Part shown: in pieces, positions 5,297 through 8,026 of the stretch | Layout of the letters: each line of letters starts with the position of its first letter | Numbering within the stretch: the stretch's first letter is position 1 | From: Thiobacillus sp. | Lineage (GTDB): Bacteria; Pseudomonadota; Gammaproteobacteria; Burkholderiales; Thiobacillaceae | DNA length: 8,026 nt | Reading direction: 5' to 3' | Assembly (NCBI GenBank): GCA_024710445.1 | Contig: JANJUT010000229.1 | Span: 1-8,026, forward strand | Position numbers and translations under genes: made by a program | The notes under the pieces: model-generated | Told to the model about the DNA's origin: nothing | What the model saw: the letters and a program-made list of their open reading frames with translations, nothing else | Databases searched by the model: none

Positions 5297-7081
5297 ATGA
5301 CCGAATCCTCCGTACACCGCTTCCCCACCTGGCTGGGCCTGGCACAGGGCGTCGTGCTTTACGCGCTCTACAAAAGCCATCATGACAAGTTATGGCCGCT
5401 GGAGTGGGGCTGGCTGTTCAATGCCGTGCTGCTGAGTGCGTTGCTGCTGCCCTTCGTGGCGTACTGGGGACATGACACCTTGAGTCGACGCGCGTTACGT
5501 CGCCTGCTGCTGGGTGCGGGTGTACTGGTTTTTGGCCTTGGCGCGTATCAGGGCGCGATGGTGTTTCCCCTGCCGGAGGCAATGCGATTGCAGCTGGCGC
5601 CGGCGTCTGCTTTCCTCGGCCTGGCTTTGCTGGTTTTCATGCTGGTTCCGCTGACGTCCGGCTGGGCAGGCGGTTCGCCAGGCGCCACGCTCGGTGCCTG
5701 GCACTATCCGTGCCTGTTCGAACACGCCTGGCGTAATGCCGTTGTGACTATCCAGGCAGGCGCGCTTACCGGGCTGTTCTGGGCGGTGCTGAGCCTGGGC
5801 GCGCAGCTGTTTCATCTGATCGGGGTGGAGTGGCCGAAAGAGACAATTGAAAAAGCCTGGTTCGCCATTCCCGTCACCACCCTGTCGATCGCGCTGGGCC
5901 TGCGTACCGGCCTGCGCCGCGCTGCGTTCACCGTCACCCTGCGTAACCACTGGCTGACGCTGACCGTGTGGCTGCTGCCTTTGGCCAGTCTGATCGGCGT
6001 GGCATTTGTGCTCACCAGCTTTGCGGGCGTGGGCACATTGTTCGAGCGCGGCCTGTCGGCGTTTTTCCTGCTGTGGTTTGCCACGTTCTGGATCACTTTT
6101 TTCAACTCGGCTTTTCAGGATGGACAAAACGAGCCTCCGCTGCATCGCATCCTGCGCCGCGTGCTGCCGTTTGCCGCACTGGCATTGCTTGCGGTCGTCG
6201 GGCTGGCGACATGGGCGCTGCTGTTGCGAATCCAGCAATACGGCCTCACGCCGGATCGGATCTGGGGCATGCTGGCGGCGATGGTTGCACTGGCTTATGG
6301 CGGCGGCTACGCGCTGTCGGTGCGGGCAGGAACGGGGGCACGCTGGATGCCCGGCATTGCTCCCGCCAATATCGTCGCGTCGCTCATCATGAGCGCAGGC
6401 ATCATCCTGCTGCTGTCGCCGGTGCTCGATGCCAACCGCCTGGCCACTGCCAGCCAGATGGCGCGTTTGCAGGCGGGACAGGTGCAGGCGGACGATTTCG
6501 ATGTGGGGGCGCTGACGCGGCAGGAGCGTGCGGGGTACGATGCCCTGACCGAACTACGGCTACAGCGCGGCCCGGACGGCAAGCCGGGCAAGCTGGCGTT
6601 GCGGGCCGAGGATGCGGCCAACAACGCCAATCGCTACCGGGGCAACGCGTTCGATGAACCGGATGAACGGGTTGCGGTGTTGAGCGAGCGCATTGATGTC
6701 TACCCGGCTGAAAAACCTTTGCCCGCGGGCTTTACCGATTTTCTCAAGCAGGACCTGGGGAAATGGGAGGCCTGGCAACGCAGGCAAAGCTGTTTTGCGC
6801 GTCATCAAACACGTCAGCGCTGCACGGCGCTGCTGATTGACCTCAATCATGATGGCCGGGATGAAGTGGTGTTGTGGCAAGGGGATGCTTACCGGTCTGC
6901 GGTCTATGCGCAGAGTGGCCAGCAGTGGCGGCAAGCGGGTCACTTGATGGTGAGCGGGGGCGGCACACCCGAGAGTGTCCGTGCCGAATTGGCGACCGGT
7001 GCCTACGCTGCCCAGCCTGTGCGCTGGGATGAATTGCGCGTCGGCAAAACCCGCTATCAGGTGTTCGAGAACGCGGAATAA
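5297..7081 (+). CDS. DUF4153-family polytopic membrane protein with soluble C-terminal domain
   Basis: The protein has 594 residues. I count about 11 hydrophobic segments between residues 12 and 378, for example 35-58, 68-90, 100-120, 149-177, 218-246, 254-274, 289-312, 321-343 and 354-378. The motif RIQQYGLTPDRIW (311-323) and the layout fit DUF4153 proteins, whose function is unknown. Residues 380-594 are soluble. They include Cys499 and Cys509, which could form a disulfide if exported, and the sequence DLNHDGRDEV (515-524), a DxNxDGxxE calcium-loop-like motif seen in FG-GAP and dockerin-type repeats. The ATG at 5297 has no clear Shine-Dalgarno sequence and follows the upstream terminator by only 12 nt, so the true start could be slightly downstream or the gene weakly expressed. 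The 3' end overlaps the convergent TauE/SafE gene by 25 bp. Family call fairly firm; start less so. Confidence 0.85.
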   Translation: MTESSVHRFPTWLGLAQGVVLYALYKSHHDKLWPLEWGWLFNAVLLSALLLPFVAYWGHDTLSRRALRRLLLGAGVLVFGLGAYQGAMVFPLPEAMRLQLAPASAFLGLALLVFMLVPLTSGWAGGSPGATLGAWHYPCLFEHAWRNAVVTIQAGALTGLFWAVLSLGAQLFHLIGVEWPKETIEKAWFAIPVTTLSIALGLRTGLRRAAFTVTLRNHWLTLTVWLLPLASLIGVAFVLTSFAGVGTLFERGLSAFFLLWFATFWITFFNSAFQDGQNEPPLHRILRRVLPFAALALLAVVGLATWALLLRIQQYGLTPDRIWGMLAAMVALAYGGGYALSVRAGTGARWMPGIAPANIVASLIMSAGIILLLSPVLDANRLATASQMARLQAGQVQADDFDVGALTRQERAGYDALTELRLQRGPDGKPGKLALRAEDAANNANRYRGNAFDEPDERVAVLSERIDVYPAEKPLPAGFTDFLKQDLGKWEAWQRRQSCFARHQTRQRCTALLIDLNHDGRDEVVLWQGDAYRSAVYAQSGQQWRQAGHLMVSGGGTPESVRAELATGAYAAQPVRWDELRVGKTRYQVFENAE

Positions 7082-7737
7082 GCCAGCGTCAGCAGTCCCC
7101 ACACGCCAAAACCCGCCACTGTCAGCCCTGCCATGCGGCGTACCCAGCGTTGCTGCAGGAAGGGTTGAATCTGGCGGGCGAACAGCCCCATACCCAGCAG
7201 GTTCGGCAGGGTACCGAGACCGAACGCCAGCATAAGCGCCGCGCCCGAGGTGGCGCTGCCCGCCGCCAGTGCCGATACCAGAATCGAATACACCAGCCCG
7301 CACGGCAGCCAGCCCCAGGCCATGCCCGCCAGCAATGCCTGCGGCAGCGACTTCACCTGCAGCAGCTTCTGGAACAGCGGCTTTACCGTGTGCCACAAGG
7401 CGCCGCCGGCACGCTCGAACACCAGCACCCACTGGTTGAACCCGGCCAGATACAGGCCGAGCAGAATCATCACCACTTGCGCCAGCACATACAGCAGCGT
7501 CTGCACCGGCATGAACTCCGCCAGCTTGAGCGAGGCGCCGAGTGCGCCGGCCAGCGCACCGAAAAGGGCGTAGGAGGTAATCCGGCCGAGGTTATAGGCG
7601 AGATGCAGGCGGAACGGCGGCGAACTGCCGTCGGCGCGGAAGGAAAACGCCGCCACAATGCCGCCGCACATGCCGACGCAGTGCACCCCGCCCAGAAGCC
7701 CGGCGAGCAGGGCGGTGAGAAGCGAGAGTTCGATCAT
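7057..7737 (-). CDS. TauE/SafE-type (CcdA/DsbD-like) membrane protein
   Basis: This 226-residue inner-membrane protein has about six hydrophobic segments. Two Cys-containing motifs mark the family: GGVHCVGMCGGI (residues 16-27, His19, Cys20, Cys24) in the first membrane helix and WGWLPCGLVYS (141-151, Cys146) in the middle, with YNLGRITSY (48-56) between them. This is the 'sulfite exporter TauE/SafE' group related to the DsbD/CcdA transmembrane region. Members often sit near cbb3 oxidase or copper genes and may carry thiols or metal, but no such gene is present here, so the substrate is unknown. The start overlaps the upstream AmpG-like stop by ATGA (7734-7737) and lacks a clear Shine-Dalgarno, which suggests coupled translation. 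Its stop lies inside the 3' end of the opposing DUF4153 gene. Confidence 0.87.
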   Translation of the reverse strand: MIELSLLTALLAGLLGGVHCVGMCGGIVAAFSFRADGSSPPFRLHLAYNLGRITSYALFGALAGALGASLKLAEFMPVQTLLYVLAQVVMILLGLYLAGFNQWVLVFERAGGALWHTVKPLFQKLLQVKSLPQALLAGMAWGWLPCGLVYSILVSALAAGSATSGAALMLAFGLGTLPNLLGMGLFARQIQPFLQQRWVRRMAGLTVAGFGVWGLLTLAYSAFSNT

Positions 7738-8026
7738 GGCTGTTTATGGTTGCGTGAAACCAGCCACACCAGCAGCAGCACCGGCACCCCGATCAGCGCC
7801 GTCCCGGTAAAGAAGTTCGCCCAGCCATAGGCATCGACGAACTCGCCGGAAAAGCCCGCGATGAACTTGGGCAGCAGCAGCATCACTGAAGTGAACAGCG
7901 CGTACTGCGTGGCCGAATAGGCTTGGTTCACCAGGCCCGCGGCGTCGGACCCGAGAAACAGCCCGATATAAACGGGCAGCAGCAGCATTTGCGCGATGAG
8001 CAAAACCGGCGTCGCCGCGAGGATGA
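7734..8026 (-). CDS. AmpG-like MFS transporter, C-terminal part (5' truncated by window edge)
   Basis: The frame is open to the right-hand edge, so only the last 97 or so residues are visible. Three hydrophobic segments are present. The stretch YSATQYALFTSVMLLLPKFIAGFSGEFVDAYGW resembles the loop and helix between the last two membrane segments of AmpG/PAT-family permeases, where an ATxxALL...R/KxxxGxxxGxxVDxxGW pattern is typical. The tail ends RNHKQP. AmpG imports anhydromuropeptides from cell-wall turnover; that this copy does so is inference, since AmpG-like paralogues exist with unknown cargo. No good start is inside the window: the first in-frame initiator-like codon is a TTG at 8003 in the middle of a helix. 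The gene is followed by the TauE/SafE-type gene with a 4-nt ATGA overlap. Confidence 0.75.
   Translation of the reverse strand, partial: ILAATPVLLIAQMLLLPVYIGLFLGSDAAGLVNQAYSATQYALFTSVMLLLPKFIAGFSGEFVDAYGWANFFTGTALIGVPVLLLVWLVSRNHKQP

Noticed and set aside
5495..6238. Minus-strand open frame of 247 codons opposite the DUF4153 gene
   Set aside because: It is Gln/Arg-rich antisense of hydrophobic codons, the usual artefact opposite membrane proteins.
7150..7830. Plus-strand open frame of 226 codons opposite the TauE/SafE-type gene
   Set aside because: The composition (Gln, Arg, His) is typical of antisense to a membrane protein; the minus strand has the family motifs.

Overview
The window is ordinary bacterial chromosome, GC-rich and densely coded, with no RNA gene, insertion sequence, CRISPR array or phage gene that I can see. 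Gene content (a MetA-type acyltransferase, a STAS-fused MlaE permease operon with a PqiC-type lipoprotein, and DUF4426, DUF4153, TauE/SafE and AmpG-like proteins), very high GC at third codon positions and a short heptanucleotide GTGAGG-type repeat suggest a betaproteobacterium, perhaps of the Nitrosomonadales/Thiobacillus kind. That placement is inference.

Positions 1-4770 look like one tightly packed plus-strand transcription unit. It holds the C-terminal part of an unrecognised protein (1-324), a MetA/HTS-family homoserine (or serine) O-acyltransferase (327-1379), then a four-gene MCE lipid-transport operon: MlaE-type permease with an N-terminal STAS-like region (1376-2470), MlaF-type ATPase (2470-3234), MlaD-type MCE protein (3224-4171) and an outer-membrane auxiliary lipoprotein of the ABC_trans_aux/PqiC kind (4168-4770). 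Every junction is either an overlap (ATGA, TGATG or 11 nt) or a 2-nt gap. The transporter would move lipid between the inner and outer membranes. It has no MlaC or free-standing MlaB in the window.

Positions 4771-5284 hold a small secreted DUF4426 protein with a strong ribosome binding site, a possible promoter -10 element and a clear rho-independent terminator. Only 12 nt after that terminator, a DUF4153 membrane protein of 594 residues begins (5297-7081). It has about 11 membrane segments and a soluble C-terminal domain with a calcium-loop-like motif.

Positions 7057-8026 lie on the minus strand. An AmpG-like MFS transporter (only its C-terminus is here) is followed, with an ATGA overlap, by a TauE/SafE-type (CcdA-like) membrane protein. 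The latter's 3' end overlaps the DUF4153 gene tail to tail by 25 bp.

The points most worth checking are the unusual selectivity residues of the MetA-like enzyme and its coupling to a lipid transporter, the MCE operon's mixed Mla/Pqi composition, the heptad repeat that serves as both coding tail and ribosome binding site, and the terminator squeezed against the DUF4153 start codon. I did not find anything I would call a wholly new system.
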